Below are positions 1-11,237 of a stretch of 64,000 nucleotides of DNA, piece by piece. Position 1 is the first letter of the stretch, and the number at the start of each line of letters is the position of its first letter. The translations under genes were made by a program, and so were the position numbers. The stretch is taken from the NCBI GenBank assembly GCA_965153355.1, contig OZ231126.1, positions 20,832,001 to 20,896,000 of the forward strand, in the 5' to 3' direction. The notes under the pieces were generated by a model that searched no databases, was not told where the DNA came from, and saw only the letters and a list, made by a program, of their open reading frames with translations. Source of the DNA: Flaccisagitta enflata. Lineage: Eukaryota > Chaetognatha > Sagittoidea > Aphragmophora.

Positions 1-294
<294 letters not shown>

Positions 295-308
295 AATGCC
301 CTGCGCTG

Positions 309-490
309 TTACAGTTGAACCCCACACTAACGGACCCGCCAGCAACGGAATTACGCCTATGACAGATGCAAGGTCATGGTCCTTTCAACTTATTTTCTTT
401 AACTTTTCTTTGTTGGCAATAACAGAATTCTGCCAGCAACAAAAAAAATTTGTTTGTCCCTTGAAATCCGTTAGAGCGGGTTATCTGTAA
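309..490. mobile_element. Short MITE, copy 1 (TIR ending in TAACGGA)
   Basis: The terminal inverted repeats are TTACAGTTGAACCCCACAC followed by TAACGGA on the left, and TTACAGATAACCCGCTC followed by TAACGGA when the right end is read on the other strand. A second diverged copy lies near 62090-62250 and shares the internal GGACCCGCCA and TTGTTGG motifs. The size (about 180 bp) and lack of coding potential suggest a non-autonomous DNA element. The superfamily is not identified. Confidence 0.7.
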
Positions 491-511
491 TTTCCTCTCG
501 AAACAAGTAAC

Positions 512-527
512 GGGGGGGGGGGGGGGG
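512..527. repeat. Homopolymer G run (16 G)
   Basis: Sixteen consecutive G on the + strand. The flanking 529-1011 holds no recognisable coding sequence. Its last part (about 961-1011) is the polypyrimidine tract of the splice acceptor used by the homeobox exon. Confidence 0.9.
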
Positions 528-1011
528 TTGCAATTTACCATTTTAAATGGGTGGGTCAACCAAAACCCCCTCGATCAAACATATATGCACCCGAACTCCC
601 GAAGCGTACTCACACTTTTTGACTCAAACATTACAGAGGGATGGACAATGCCTCTCATAACGTTGCCCGCTCGAAATTGAAAATACAGATTCATTCAAAA
701 ACAAGCGAACATGCCATGAGACAAATCAAGTTTTTAGATTTTTAGCGACTGAGAAAACTGAACGAGAGTTCTTCAACCACTTAAAAATAAAAACAGCCTG
801 TTAAAAGTAACAGTCTCGAGCTGCGGGAGGGCTTAATGGCCGCAAATAGAGCAATAACCTTAAGAAGACCCTTTCATTAAAACGTTATTTGGATATTTTA
901 CGGTCTACCAATGAAATTATATGATTCCTCCCATGAAAAAGATCGTTTTATTAATACCTAATGTTTCTTCTTTTTCTCCCTTTCTTTTCTTTCTTTTCGG
1001 TTCCGATGCAG

Positions 1012-1118
1012 CGGCGGCAGCGGCGGCGGCGGTGGCAGCGGCAGCATCGGCAAACACTCAGCCTAAGATCCCCGGGCAGCGGAAGAAAAGAGTCCCTTAC
1101 TCGAGATTTCAAATCAAA
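1012..1118 (+). CDS. Posterior-Hox-like gene, exon with homeodomain N-terminal arm
   Basis: This exon encodes an alanine-rich tract, the linker NTQPKIPGQ and homeodomain residues 2-14 (RKKRVPYSRFQIK). The 5' boundary is inferred from a long pyrimidine tract ending GATGCAG at 1011. The 3' boundary is a consensus GTAAGT donor at 1119, phase 0. An ATG occurs upstream at 921, but that stretch is the pyrimidine tract, so I read it as intron and place earlier exons outside the window or unrecognised. Joined to the next two exons the domain is exactly 60 residues without gaps. The first half (RKKRVPY, KELEREY) resembles vertebrate Hox13 and Hox11. The second half (LTERQVKIWFQNRRMK) is typical of Abd-B/Hox9-12 proteins. 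The family are nuclear DNA-binding regulators of posterior body patterning. The paralogue group cannot be set from this fragment. The GCG-rich alanine tract is GC-rich relative to its surroundings. Confidence 0.85.
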
Positions 1119-1813
1119 GTAAGTTTGCGGCCAAGCAAATTTGTGCGGAGGGCGGCGATGGTGGGGGGGAGGGGGGGAAAGGGAGGTGCTAGGCACAGTG
1201 GCGCAAGACTGGGGAAGAATCAAATAAGACAACGCTGAGACGATTGGCTAAAGAAGGGAACATCTGATGGGGAAGCCTGGACTAAAGGACTATGGTACGA
1301 TGGTGCAAGCCACAGGATGAACTGAACTTAGGTCTAGGCTCTATGAAGTCTGAGGAAGTCGATATTCCAAAGTCACGAACAGTCGCGTGCGGAATCCCGG
1401 AAAGTCAATAAGAAATGAGAAAAACTATTCCTTCATATACTCGGACCTGAAGACTTTTTTGATGTCTGCCGAAGAAAATAAAATATGTTGGATTCAGATA
1501 ATGAAAAACGAAACAAGTGGACCTCGTTTGAGCGCACCAGCTAATATGGCAGAATCGCTGACGCAATAAGCTATTTCAAAACTTAGTTCTGTTCTGATTT
1601 CTGATTTCTGCGTAAAAGTTTTTAAAAGAACCTTTGAAATAGGACCATGGGCGAAATTATAATAGCCTTAAAGCTCCATAGTCATATGTTGAATCAGAGT
1701 GGTGCAAAAACAAGAGGGAGTCGAAAAAAGGGGGGCGTACATGGAGGGTATTATTTCTGTTGGACTATCTAAATATTTTCCCTTCCCCTATTTTCTTCTT
1801 CGTCGTTTTGCAG

Positions 1814-1903
1814 GAACTTGAACGAGAATATTTGCGCAACACTTACATCACGCGGAAGAGGCGCTTGGAACTCGCCTACTTCCTCAGCCTCACAGAGCGA
1901 CAG
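1814..1903 (+). CDS. Posterior-Hox-like gene, exon with homeodomain residues 15-44
   Basis: This 90-base exon starts after TTTTGCAG (1806-1813) and ends at a GTGAGC donor (1904). Both boundaries are phase 0. It encodes ELEREYLRNTYITRKRRLEL followed by AYFLSLTERQ: the rest of helix 1, the loop, helix 2 and the start of helix 3. L16 and Y20 (the latter replacing the common F) are in place, and the ITRKRR block matches posterior Hox proteins. An intron between residues 14 and 15 is unusual for a Hox homeobox, whereas the next one at 44/45 is a well-known recurrent site. The reading frame continues past the donor into intronic sequence, so the exon is identified by splice sites and homology rather than by ORF length. 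Confidence 0.92.
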
Positions 1904-2179
1904 GTGAGCGAGTTGCAACTCTCCAAGCTCTCAAACCTCAAGACAAACAACTTGTCTTATTCAAACAGACGCTCGGTGTGCAATTGTTCTGATGAATGGT
2001 TGAGAAAAAAAAAACACGAATGCGTTTTGTAGAAGTAGGCAGGTTATTTCTTGTTTTAATGATATCAGACATATCAGAAACGATACGTAGCTACTACTTT
2101 ACTTCTTATCAAACCAAAGAGAATTGATGCCGAATTGAGCTAAAGAAATAAAGAAAGATTTGAAAAGATACAAAGCGGG

Positions 2180-2308
2180 TGGCCAGAGTAAGAATAGTAT
2201 TAGGGCAGGAGCAGTAAGGCCAAAATCAAAAGAATAAAATGTGACCAAGCGACCGACCGATTGAAGGACGGAAAAAGCGTGGTGAAGAGTCGCGTAGCAC
2301 GCGACTAA
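2180..2308 (+). mobile_element. F1 element, 3' portion, in homeobox intron
   Basis: Contains the F1 body (GGGCAGGAGCAGTAAGGCC, then a GACC/GGAC-rich stretch) and the 3' terminal hairpin GTCGCGT-AGC-ACGCGAC at 2289-2305, followed by TAATAAA. The F1 5' end (CAAGGCCGGATAC) is missing or too diverged to see. Confidence 0.75.
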
Positions 2309-2389
2309 TAAATTGTGTGTGGTCGGTGGCAGATGCTGATGACAGGGGCGACCAAATCAGGGGACAGGTGAAAAGATTTTGATGATTTT

Positions 2390-2606
2390 TAGTTGCGGAT
2401 ACGCAACTCTGTAAGAGGCTTTGTCCGTCTATTGGTTCGTTGGTCCGTTGGTCCGTCCATCACGCTCGAGTTGAAAACGCGAAACGCATTTACGATGCTG
2501 CAGTTGTCATGTGTGTGTGTGTGGGTGTTAGTGTGTGGGAAGGGGGTTGGGGTGAGGCTGCGGGTTGGCTGCCCCTGCCCACCCGTCCGCAACGATATTG
2601 TGATTC
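2390..2606 (-). mobile_element. F1 element, reverse orientation, in homeobox intron
   Basis: Read on the - strand it ends with the hairpin GTTGCG-TATC-CGCAAC followed by TAAAAATC. It belongs to the subfamily with CTCTTACAGAG before the hairpin rather than GGGGTGTAGAG. The distal end near 2570-2600 retains the CCCCTGCCCACCCGTCCGC block of F1. Confidence 0.72.
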
Positions 2607-2793
2607 CGCGTCACTTGTTTTTTCTCGTGGGTGATATTCTTGCATAAACATTAAAGAGGGCGCTGAAAGGCGGAAACAAATGAGTAATTGATCAAAAAGA
2701 CAGGTGAAGTTGACAGCAACAACATTAACAATAATGGAGGTTTAGATGAAGAGGGTTTACAAGAGGAGAAGGAAAAAGATTTATCGAGGGATG

Positions 2794-2796
<3 letters not shown>

Positions 2797-2869
<73 letters not shown>
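2797..2869. repeat. (GA)n microsatellite in homeobox intron 2
   Basis: About 36 GA units within the intron between the second and third homeobox exons. Confidence 0.97.
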
Positions 2870-2870
<1 letters not shown>

Positions 2871-3170
2871 CCGATGAATGGTAATCGTTTATCGCCTACT
2901 TTGGCATTAATGGACAAAAAGTTGACTTTACTAAGTGGTGATAGGAAGAAAAATATGCCCGCAGGTGTATGACTGATGTGTGGTTTAGTGCGGGATTTAA
3001 GTGTGTGTCTTGGGGTAAGTGCTTGGGGGAGTATGGCTGTATGTGATTGTTGAGATTCATTTCCTTTGAGTGTCAGCGTATTTGAGCATAGCTATAGCTG
3101 CTCTGATAGATAAGTTTTCAACTAAAAAACTTCCCAGCTCATCATACCTTTTCCCTTTCCGTTGTTTCAG

Positions 3171-3260
3171 GTGAAAATATGGTTTCAAAATCGCCGAATG
3201 AAATCGAAACGACTTTTGGAGCGACAAAAGAAGGCGGCCGAATGGGGTGCCCCCGAATGA
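3171..3260 (+). CDS. Posterior-Hox-like gene, terminal exon with recognition helix and stop
   Basis: The exon begins after TTGTTTCAG (3162-3170) and encodes VKIWFQNRRMKSKRLLER, then QKKAAEWGAPE and a TGA stop at 3258-3260. W48, F49, N51 and R53, the invariant residues of the recognition helix, are all present, with Q50 as in Hox proteins. Only 13 residues follow the homeodomain, a short C-terminal tail, as many posterior Hox proteins have. The intron before it (1904-3170) contains two F1-type repeat copies and a (GA)n run. A longer overlapping frame on the same strand is out of register with the homeodomain and is a shadow. Confidence 0.93.
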   Translation: MKIWFQNRRMKSKRLLERQKKAAEWGAPE

Positions 3261-4125
3261 CTACTGTGAAGGGAGGAGGATATCGTCAAACAAAAACAAA
3301 AGACAAAAAAGAAAAACAAGGCGGACGGACAAATCGTTGTGAACGGACCTGTTCACCAGACGGAGGGACGGACAGGTCACAAGATGGCGGCAAAACGGTC
3401 AGCCAAATGCGTGCCATATATGAACAGAAACTTGTGACTGAAACAATCTACTAATAAACGTCGACTCGCTCGTTTGATGTCGCCAGTCACCACCCCGTCC
3501 ATTGATTGTCCTTCGTCCTTCGCAAACAAAAAGTCTTCCTCCCTTCTTCTCTCGATCAAGAGGAAGAGAATTACTTGAAAAAAAAACGTTAACAAGAAAG
3601 AGAGAGAAAATACAAGTCAAGAATATCTCCGCTAAAGCTGTGCAAAAAACTTCACTTACCAAATACTTCTCTTCGAATGGGACCTTGTGGGGTTTGAAAA
3701 CAGTCGCAATTTCCCCCCCCCCCCTCTCTCCAGCCCCCTAGTGCCCCTAGCCCTTCCCATCCCCTTCACTCCATTAATCCCTTCATCCCATCGTCTTAAT
3801 CTATTTCTCAAAAAAGTTGTTGGTTTTTTTTTTGGTAACAAGGTGAACCCGTTCCCCCACCTCGCAGCCGCCGACTTAAGTTAAGAGTCAAAAAACAAAA
3901 TGCAACATTAAAAATTGAAAATTGAAAATGCAAGAAGTAAAAAACGATTGTGAAACGGTGTCGTCCTTTGTCTTCATCTTCTTACCTTTTTGTCATTAAT
4001 ATTACATTTCTTTTTTTTTCTTTTCAAAAACAAATCTTTGGCCATCATTTATGTAATAACAATAATCATCACAGTCAAGTTGTTCTTTTCCTCTCCATTG
4101 CGCCATTTATCTTTTTAAACAATTG

Positions 4126-4130
<5 letters not shown>
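3261..4130. other. Downstream of homeobox gene: no further gene seen
   Basis: Apart from the AATAAA at 3453, this stretch has A-rich and C-rich runs and short open frames without family resemblance. I see no second gene. Confidence 0.6.
3453..3458 (+). promoter_or_regulatory. Candidate polyadenylation signal AATAAA
   Basis: AATAAA lies 193 bases after the stop codon of the homeobox gene and is the first canonical signal downstream of it. This is consistent with a short 3' UTR. The call rests on position and sequence only. Confidence 0.45.

Positions 4131-4208
<78 letters not shown>
4131..4208. repeat. (TC)n microsatellite
   Basis: About 39 TC units with no interruptions. The sequence from here to 4660 is unique AT-rich DNA without a recognisable gene. 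Confidence 0.97.
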
Positions 4209-4211
<3 letters not shown>

Positions 4212-4659
4212 TCCATCTATGATTGACATCACCACATGATTTGACATATGCGACGTATGATAGGTGTAACATTATAGACTGAAGTATCTTGACAGACGGA
4301 AGCCGAGGGCTGGGTTATGATAATATTTGAAGCCAATCTAGTTAAATCCGTGTATGTCTGTAAAACTGACAATATACGATAGAAAATGACGCTATTTAAA
4401 TCTCCATAAAATCATTAAGTAACGGGACTAAATTGCTGTTCCCTAAAAAGATATCTTTTTCCCGACGTCCAACTTACTATATGATAAATGTGCCACACTT
4501 TATGCCATAACCAAAGAGGACTTGACATATTCATGATAAAGTTAACAATGACAGAAAACCGAAAAACGATGTTTAAGGATCGATTTGAGAGCTCTATTTG
4601 AAATTGATTACTATTTATACTCGCCAATATTTTTTTCCTCATTGTCATTGACGTCGTCG

Positions 4660-4690
4660 CTTTCATCGTCAACTTCATCATCAACTTTAC

Positions 4691-4738
<48 letters not shown>

Positions 4739-4751
4739 TATCATTATCATT

Positions 4752-4798
<47 letters not shown>

Positions 4799-4903
4799 GG
4801 TAATCATCATCATCATCATCATTGTCATTTGTTTCGGCATCGTTGCTGTTATCGTCATTGTCATCGTTTCATCATCATCATTGTTATCATCATCATCATT
4901 CTT

Positions 4904-4999
<96 letters not shown>

Positions 5000-5016
5000 G
5001 TCATGATCATCATGGT
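4660..5016. repeat. (ATC)n trinucleotide array, interrupted
   Basis: Blocks of ATC at about 4690-4800, 4803-4830 and 4868-5000, broken by TTATC, TCGTC and GTTGTC variants. All six frames stay open as runs of D, M, S, H or I, which explains the long frames here. It is low-complexity DNA, not a gene. Confidence 0.95.
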
Positions 5017-5265
5017 GATTGAACATTGACGCTCGAAAACTTCTCTACAATACTTTTTTTCTTTTCTTCATTACTATGATTTTATTGCTTATTGGGGATT
5101 GTACCATGTACAATTCGAAACTGCATTAATCATTTTCGTGGTTATTCTCAATTACAAATACTGTTGTGCAAAAAAATGCGTCTTGATTTTCGATCAAAGT
5201 AGGGTTTGTATTATAGTCACGTCGCGCAAAATTGCAAAATACCTCTCTTTGGGCAGCGGGCAAAC

Positions 5266-5282
5266 GTCGTCGTCGTCGTCGG

Positions 5283-5376
<94 letters not shown>

Positions 5377-5380
5377 GCTG
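5266..5380. repeat. (GTC)n then (TTG)n trinucleotide array
   Basis: Four GTC units followed by about 32 TTG units. Long V/L/C or N frames arise from the repeat. It is followed by a short direct duplication of CCTGAAATGTTGTCC at about 5434-5470. Confidence 0.96.
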
Positions 5381-5520
5381 TTTTTCAAGGAATCATCGTT
5401 TGGGCTGCTCCGCGGCGTCTTTTTGTCTCAGACTCCTGAAATGTTGTCCCAGATTCCTGAAATGTTGTCCTATGGTCACTCTCCAAACTAGCTGCCTATA
5501 GTTACTGGTATTCACCAGAA

Positions 5521-5769
5521 CAAGGCCGGATACGCGGCCACCCCAGTCGCGTGCGGGTGGGCAGGGGCCATAATTGAGGTCAGTGGAGCATTTGGGCAGG
5601 AGCAGTAAGGCCAAAAACCCCATTAACGCCAAAAAAGTAAAGTGTGACGGACGGACCGACGGACCGACGGACAGACGGACAGACGGACAGACGGACAGAC
5701 GGACCGACGGACCGACGGACCGACGGACGGACCGACAAAGCGGGGTGTAGAGTCGCGTAGCACGCGACT
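5521..5769 (+). mobile_element. F1 element, full-length copy
   Basis: Starts CAAGGCCGGATAC, continues with the GTGCGGGTGGGCAGGGGC and TTTGGGCAGGAGCAGTAAGG blocks and a GACG/GACC tetranucleotide array (about 5647-5738). It ends GCGGGGTGTAGA plus the hairpin GTCGCGT-AGC-ACGCGAC (5752-5768) and T, followed by AAAAA. There are no terminal inverted repeats and no coding sequence. It is a good reference for the F1 family in this window. Confidence 0.85.
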
Positions 5770-6474
5770 AAAAACTTTTCCTTGAGCCCTATTGCAAGAC
5801 TTCGCTATTGTTTGGATTTCAAAAACCAGGTTTGTCTCATCTAGTTTTTGGTTTCTTGGTGTTGCCCAATTTTCATAAAAGAGAAGTTATTTTCCAAAGG
5901 TCTTTTTTAAAAAAGATGATTTACTTATTTTATTTTCCTAAGGTCTTTATTTAAAGTGTTTTTTTTCTTTTTTTTCTTTTCTTTAGGTCTTTTTTAAGTA
6001 ATACCCGATAGTGAGCGTGTTGGTGTTAATGTCAGATCGTTGTCACTGTCATCGACTTATCATCGTTGTCACAGTCGTCGGTGTATTGGAAGTTTGTCAA
6101 ACGTGGTCGCTAGTGATCGACAATTGCAGCAGCAGCGTTGAACTTTGACGGAATTCCTCTCGTCATCAAAAACGCGAAATTAGAGCACGGCAATACGGGC
6201 TCGCAGTGCCTCAGACTCATCCAGTCACGACATCAAGGACTCGTTACGCCACAAAACGGAACCACGTTTAGACAGCGCCATCTCAGATTGGTGTCGTCTT
6301 TTTCCAAATCATGACATTCAAACCGCCACTTACGCTGTGGAAGTCACTGGCGTACCCTGATGGCATCAAGACATTCATCAGCGATATAATCATGTGCTCT
6401 ATAAGTCTTTTTATCAATAATCACGGTCAAGAAGACGAGAAGAAAAAGCTGTTTTGTGTGGCCTCTTGGTTTTT
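5770..6474. other. Unique AT-rich stretch without a recognised gene
   Basis: Contains T-rich tracts (about 5940-5995) and some GTCATCGTTGTC-like simple sequence near 6030-6090. No exon or RNA gene could be recognised. Confidence 0.55.
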
Positions 6475-6871
6475 AGTCGCGTGCACGCGACTCTACACCC
6501 TGCTCTGTCGGTCGGTCCGTCCGTCCCTCCGTCCATCCGTCCGTCTGTAACATTTTTAAAATTTTGATTGTTTTTTAACGTTTTTTAACGTTTTTTTAAC
6601 ATATTTTAACATTTTTTAACATTTCTTTAACATTTTTTTAACATTCTTTAACATTCTTTAACATTTTACCTTTTTTAACCTTTTTTAACATTTTTAAGTT
6701 TTTTTAACATTTCTTTACTTTTTTAAACTTTTTTTAACATTTTTTAACATATTTTAATATTCTTTAACAGTTTTTAACATTTTTTAGCATTCCTAACATT
6801 TTAACATGTTTTTGCTGTTTTGTTTGTCATTTCCAGACGCACGCGACTGTTGCCCTCTTGGGCTTGTTGAT
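6475..6871 (-). mobile_element. Divergent F1 element with internal AT-rich array
   Basis: The - strand copy ends with the hairpin GTCGCGT-GC-ACGCGAC (6476-6491). After a GGTCCGTCC array the interior is about 250 bases of degenerate TTTTTTAACAT repeats (about 6550-6805). A remnant of the other end (GCACGCGACTG and CTTGTT) lies near 6840-6871. The interior expansion is specific to this copy. Confidence 0.65.
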
Positions 6872-6991
6872 TTGCCTATTTTGATGTTCCATTGATCTTT
6901 TGTCAATGTTTTCGTCATGCGTTTATCAATAGAAGTTTGTTTATGTCAAATGTCAATGTCGGTAGTTTGATTTCAATTTCAGATAGATTCT

Positions 6992-7027
6992 GCCGTTGTT
7001 GTTGTTGTTGTTGTTGTTGTTGTTGCC
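6992..7027. repeat. (TTG)n microsatellite
   Basis: Eleven to twelve TTG units. Confidence 0.93.
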
Positions 7028-7213
7028 ACTTGGTAGGAGTGGAAGTTTTCCATACTTTTGTACAGTAAGGGGCGTTCTGCCTGCCAACGCAGTTCAGGGC
7101 TGCAGAAAATTTTTAGCTTCCTACAAGCAAAATTTTTCTAGCCGTACCTTCCTACTGAAAATATGTGTGATTCTTGGGATGATATATAACCCTTAGTACA
7201 CAAATTAAAGAAT

Positions 7214-7250
7214 CAAAGCCTGATACACAGCAACCCAGTCACAGTTAGAT
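7214..7250 (+). mobile_element. F1 element, 5' end fragment
   Basis: CAAAGCCTGATACACAGCAA and the following CCCAGTCAC resemble the F1 5' end. The rest is absent. It lies just upstream of a complete F1 copy. Confidence 0.5.
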
Positions 7251-7279
7251 TTTTTATGTTTAACTGAAAATGATAAAAA

Positions 7280-7484
7280 CAAGGCCGGATACACGGCCAC
7301 CCCAGTTGCGTGCGGGTGGGTAGGGGCTGTGATTGAGGTCACCAGATCATTTGGGCAGGAGCAGTGAAGCCAAAAATCCCAAAAACCCAAAAAAAGTAAA
7401 ATGTGACGGACGGACCGACGGACGGACCAATGGACGGACGGACGGACCAACTAAGCGGGGTGTAGAGTTGCGTAGCACGCAACT
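7280..7484 (+). mobile_element. F1 element, full-length copy with covariant hairpin
   Basis: Starts CAAGGCCGGATACACGGCC, has a GGAC array at about 7407-7450, and ends with the hairpin GTTGCGT-AGC-ACGCAAC at 7467-7483, then T and AAAAA. Compared with the copy at 5521, the third stem pair is T-A instead of C-G, so both sides changed together. Confidence 0.85.
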
Positions 7485-7519
7485 AAAAAGACTCTTTCAT
7501 GCAAGGGAATTAGATAGCT

Positions 7520-7770
7520 CTTTTTTTTCCCTAAAATGGTTATCCACGCATGTTTTTTCATCTTTTATCTCCATCTCATTCTCTCCCCAATATCGTCCCT
7601 TCCTTCTTTTCTTACATTTTTTCCCTTTTTCTTTTTTTTTTCTCTTTTCCTTTTCCTTTTTTTTTTCTTTTTTTGTTTTTTTTTGTTTTTGGTTTTTCTT
7701 TTCCTCTTTTTTTCCTTTCCCTCTTCTTTTCCTCCCCTTTCCTTCCTACTGGCCATCCTTGCTTCCTACG
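7520..7770. repeat. Polypyrimidine tract (T/C-rich)
   Basis: About 230 bases of almost pure T and C, giving F/S/P-rich open frames. No protein family is recognisable. Confidence 0.85.
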
Positions 7771-7989
7771 AGCGCCGCTCGCATGCTCAGCTACTTTTTG
7801 CTGCCCTGACGCAGTTACGCAGATCCACCATTTGAGGCGCCCCTGTTCGGATCCATTGTTACCCTCCCTTCCTCCCTTCCAACCCTCCCCTCTAGCTAGC
7901 TGTTTTTACTGGATTCACCAGGCAACCCCTCCAAGAGCCCGATTTCATGGTTGAGAATTCCAACCTCCGTTGAAAAGACTCGCCCAATG

Positions 7990-8186
7990 CAGTCGTCGTT
8001 GTCGTCGTCGTTGTCGTCGTCGTTGTCGTCGTCGTCATCGTCGTCATCAGCCGTCTGTGTGTTGGTGGTTTGGTTTCACTGTCAGATGGTGTGTGTCATC
8101 ATCGTCATCATCGTCGTCGTCATCGTCGTCGTCATCAGTCGTCTGTGTGTTGGTGGTTTGGTCTCAATGTCAGATGGTGTGTGTGG
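7990..8186. repeat. GTC/GTCATC simple sequence with tandem ~90-bp duplication
   Basis: GTC-rich runs are followed by two copies of a block reading GTCTGTGTGTTGGTGGTTTG then GT(T/C)TCA(C/A)TGTCAGATGGTGTGTGT, at about 8050-8095 and 8139-8185. Confidence 0.85.
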
Positions 8187-8971
8187 TCTCATTTGAGTGA
8201 TTGAGGCCTCGTCTCTTCTCTCCGGCGACACTTTTAAATTTCTACCTGATCGTAAAATTCGAGTTTGAAACGGAAAATTCCCGGCTCCCAGGACAGACAG
8301 AGAATTGAGAGTCAGATAGAAATCGGAATGTAAGAGATGAATCTTGAAAACAGTTTGAAATAACTATGGCAAAAAAAAAAGCGAACAGTTACTTCTTTTG
8401 CTTATAAATCCTTTGAAAATTCACCCAGTGTGCTGAAATTTTTACTGGAGTTACTTTTTGGTAACGGGTCCCTATGAAAAACGTTTCCTCTTCAATGATT
8501 GAAATTGTTTGCTATGAAGCAGACATAGCCATCAAAATGGTACCAATAGATAGAGCTCGACTTGCCCAACATTTTGATGTAAGATTTTTGACTTTTTTAT
8601 TGTTGACATCCCAGTAAATCAAAATAAACAACCCTCCCTATGTAAATTTTCAGCAAAAATCGGGACAAAAGAGCCATATACCTGTTAAGTGCTGCCTCTG
8701 TGATATTGGGGTAAACTATTTTATGAAGTACTGCTATGTAAAAACAAAAGGCTTCCTACTTGTAGGAGATGGGAAGCAGCTGGAAAGGAGTTCATTGATG
8801 AGGAGGAAGATGTTTTGGAAATTCAAATCTCAGAGACCAAACTTGTAACAGTCTAGTCTCAGACTAGTCTCAGTCTTTGGTTCAATGCCAGAGGAAGGAA
8901 AGCCAAGCAATGCCAAGTCAAGCCAGTCCAGATGAAGCTAAGCTAGACCCCAAAAGCCACACAGACTTACT

Positions 8972-9020
8972 TATGCCAAGCCAAGCCAAGCCAAGCCAAG
9001 CCAAGCCAAGCCAAGCCAAG
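8972..9020. repeat. (CCAAG)n pentanucleotide repeat
   Basis: About nine CCAAG units with single variants, inside the left part of the palindrome. Confidence 0.9.
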
Positions 9021-11237
9021 ACAAGCCAAGCTTAACCAGAGCAAATCTAGCAACTTAATTTTTCTGATGCATAGCCAAGCCCTTCCAAGACACACAAGTT
9101 CTCTTTATTTTCAAATTCTCAATTTTTTTATTGGAAAAATCATTCATCAGTTTTTTTTATTTTAGAAGTTTATCATTCTCTTCTAACTTTGAATACTCTT
9201 TGATTTGGACTGTAAATTTTCACCCTTTTGATGGAAACAACCAGTATAAGGAGTGAAATTGGAAAAATCATATTGTTTGAATTTAAGACCCTGGGCAAGC
9301 AACACAAATTTCATCATTTGCTGAAAATTACCTCAACTCAAAGACAAGTATATGCTGTCGTTTCATCTTGCCATAAATAGGTATAGAATAATATTTTCTA
9401 AAAATTTTTCCTCTTAAAAAAAGATAAATATTTCAAGGACTTTCATTACAGTGAGCTAATCAACTGACAACAATATGCAAATTAGATGTGTAAGTGAAAT
9501 AGAGACAGCTAAAAAACTTACAACTCAAAAGTCTGGGATTTGATTAATACAAGGCCGGAAACATTGGTTTGAAATTTTAGTTCTTTTCCGCCTTCCTGCC
9601 CACCCAGCATTGACTGGAGGAGAATATATGGAATGATCTGATGATCACTCTGAGTATTGTTGCCCTCCGATCATGTGACAAAGTCATTTTGTAAGGGTAA
9701 ATGTACTTATGTTGAGATTTAAAACCAATACTCATTTTTAAGACATTAAGAAGCCAAATCAATACCCACAAAATAGTGGTTAAGTTATAGAGTGGTTCTA
9801 AGGCGTTGCTGTTACCAAAAGATGGACTTCACTGTTGAACTTATGGACCAAAGATATACGAGAGACCCATGCAACTGAAAAAAACACATTCAGGACATTT
9901 TCGTAGGTCACTGTAAAGCTGCAATATGCAAATGAGATTGACAGTGACCCTTCTAAATCTTTCATACTGTTTGAGCTTCATAATATGTTGAAAAATGGAG
10001 TGAAAGCCCAATGGATAGTCCTCTCTCACGTTTTATTAAATGCCAGCCAAATTTCTTGTGAATCAATGGGAGTCAAGGGCATCAACTCGTTAATAAAAGT
10101 TTTTGATTGGAAGAACATCATTAACATGACATATTCTTTTAAATACCATAATTATTGAAGGCTAGCAGAATCATGAGATAACAGTAAATGAACTTGACTG
10201 TTAGACTTATGGACCAATGATCTACAAACGACTAATTCACTACACCTGAAAAAAAAGACATTCAGGAAATTTGTTTTGGTCACTATAGAGCGGCAAAATG
10301 CAAATGAGATTGACAGTGTCCCTTCTCAGTCTTTCATACTGTTAAAGCTGTGTGATAGGTTGAAAAAAAGGGTGGAAGACAAAAGCATGGTCCTCCATCT
10401 CTTATTGCGCACTGATAACTGGCAAGATTGCTAGTGAGTCAAAAGGTGTAGAAGGCGCAGATTGGTTTCTACAGTTGTCTAACAGGAGGAAGTACCTCCA
10501 AGGAACAAAGTTTATCAATCAGTGAGTGCTACAATTTCTCAATGTTGGCAACAGTGATTGTCATTTTTTTGGCCTTTATAAGACTGTTAGGAGCAAAATG
10601 AATTCAAATAAGACTGGTCCAATCACGAAATGATTCTTTAGTCATTGCAGATAAACTGACATGGACTTGACTGTTAGACTAATCGACCAATGATGTACTA
10701 GAGACCTGAAAACCTGAACCTGAAAAAAAGACTTTCGGGAAGTTTTTCTAAGGTCACAGTAAAGCTGCAATATGCAAATGAGATTGGCAATGTCCCTTCT
10801 CAGTCATTCGTACTGCTTTAGCTGCATAAGAGGTAGAAAAAAATGGTAGAAGACACATGGATGGTTTTCTGTCCATTGGTACTCCTTTGAAACCAGCCAA
10901 GTTGATCAAGAGTCAATGGTTACTAGTTTGTAACGGCGTCAGAACGGAAATTTAATAAAAACAGAACATCTGAATATGATATCAAAATTTGTCGAGGAGA
11001 GCAATGAAAAGCTTTTCTTAGATTGTAAGGAGCAATATGGATTCCAATATGATAGTTGGCAAATTATGGTATGGCTCCAAGGCATTGCAGTTATAAACAG
11101 ATGGACATGACTATTAGACTCATGGACAATGATCTATAAAAGAACAATCATTGCATCTCAAAAAAATCTCATTCAGGCAGTTTTTAAGGTCACAATAGAG
11201 CTGCAACATGCAAATTAAATTGAGTGTCTGTTTTAGC

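Noticed and set aside
921-1011. ATG at 921 as the start of the homeobox protein
   Set aside because: The stretch from 961 to 1011 is a classic polypyrimidine tract plus CAG. The encoded peptide (SSFSPFLFFLF) is what such a tract gives.
3179-3454. 91-codon frame overlapping the last homeobox exon
   Set aside because: It is out of register with the homeodomain exon, which has a splice acceptor, homology and its own stop at 3258.
4415-5026. 203-codon - strand frame rich in aspartate and methionine
   Set aside because: It is the translation of the (ATC)n array. All frames on both strands are open here.
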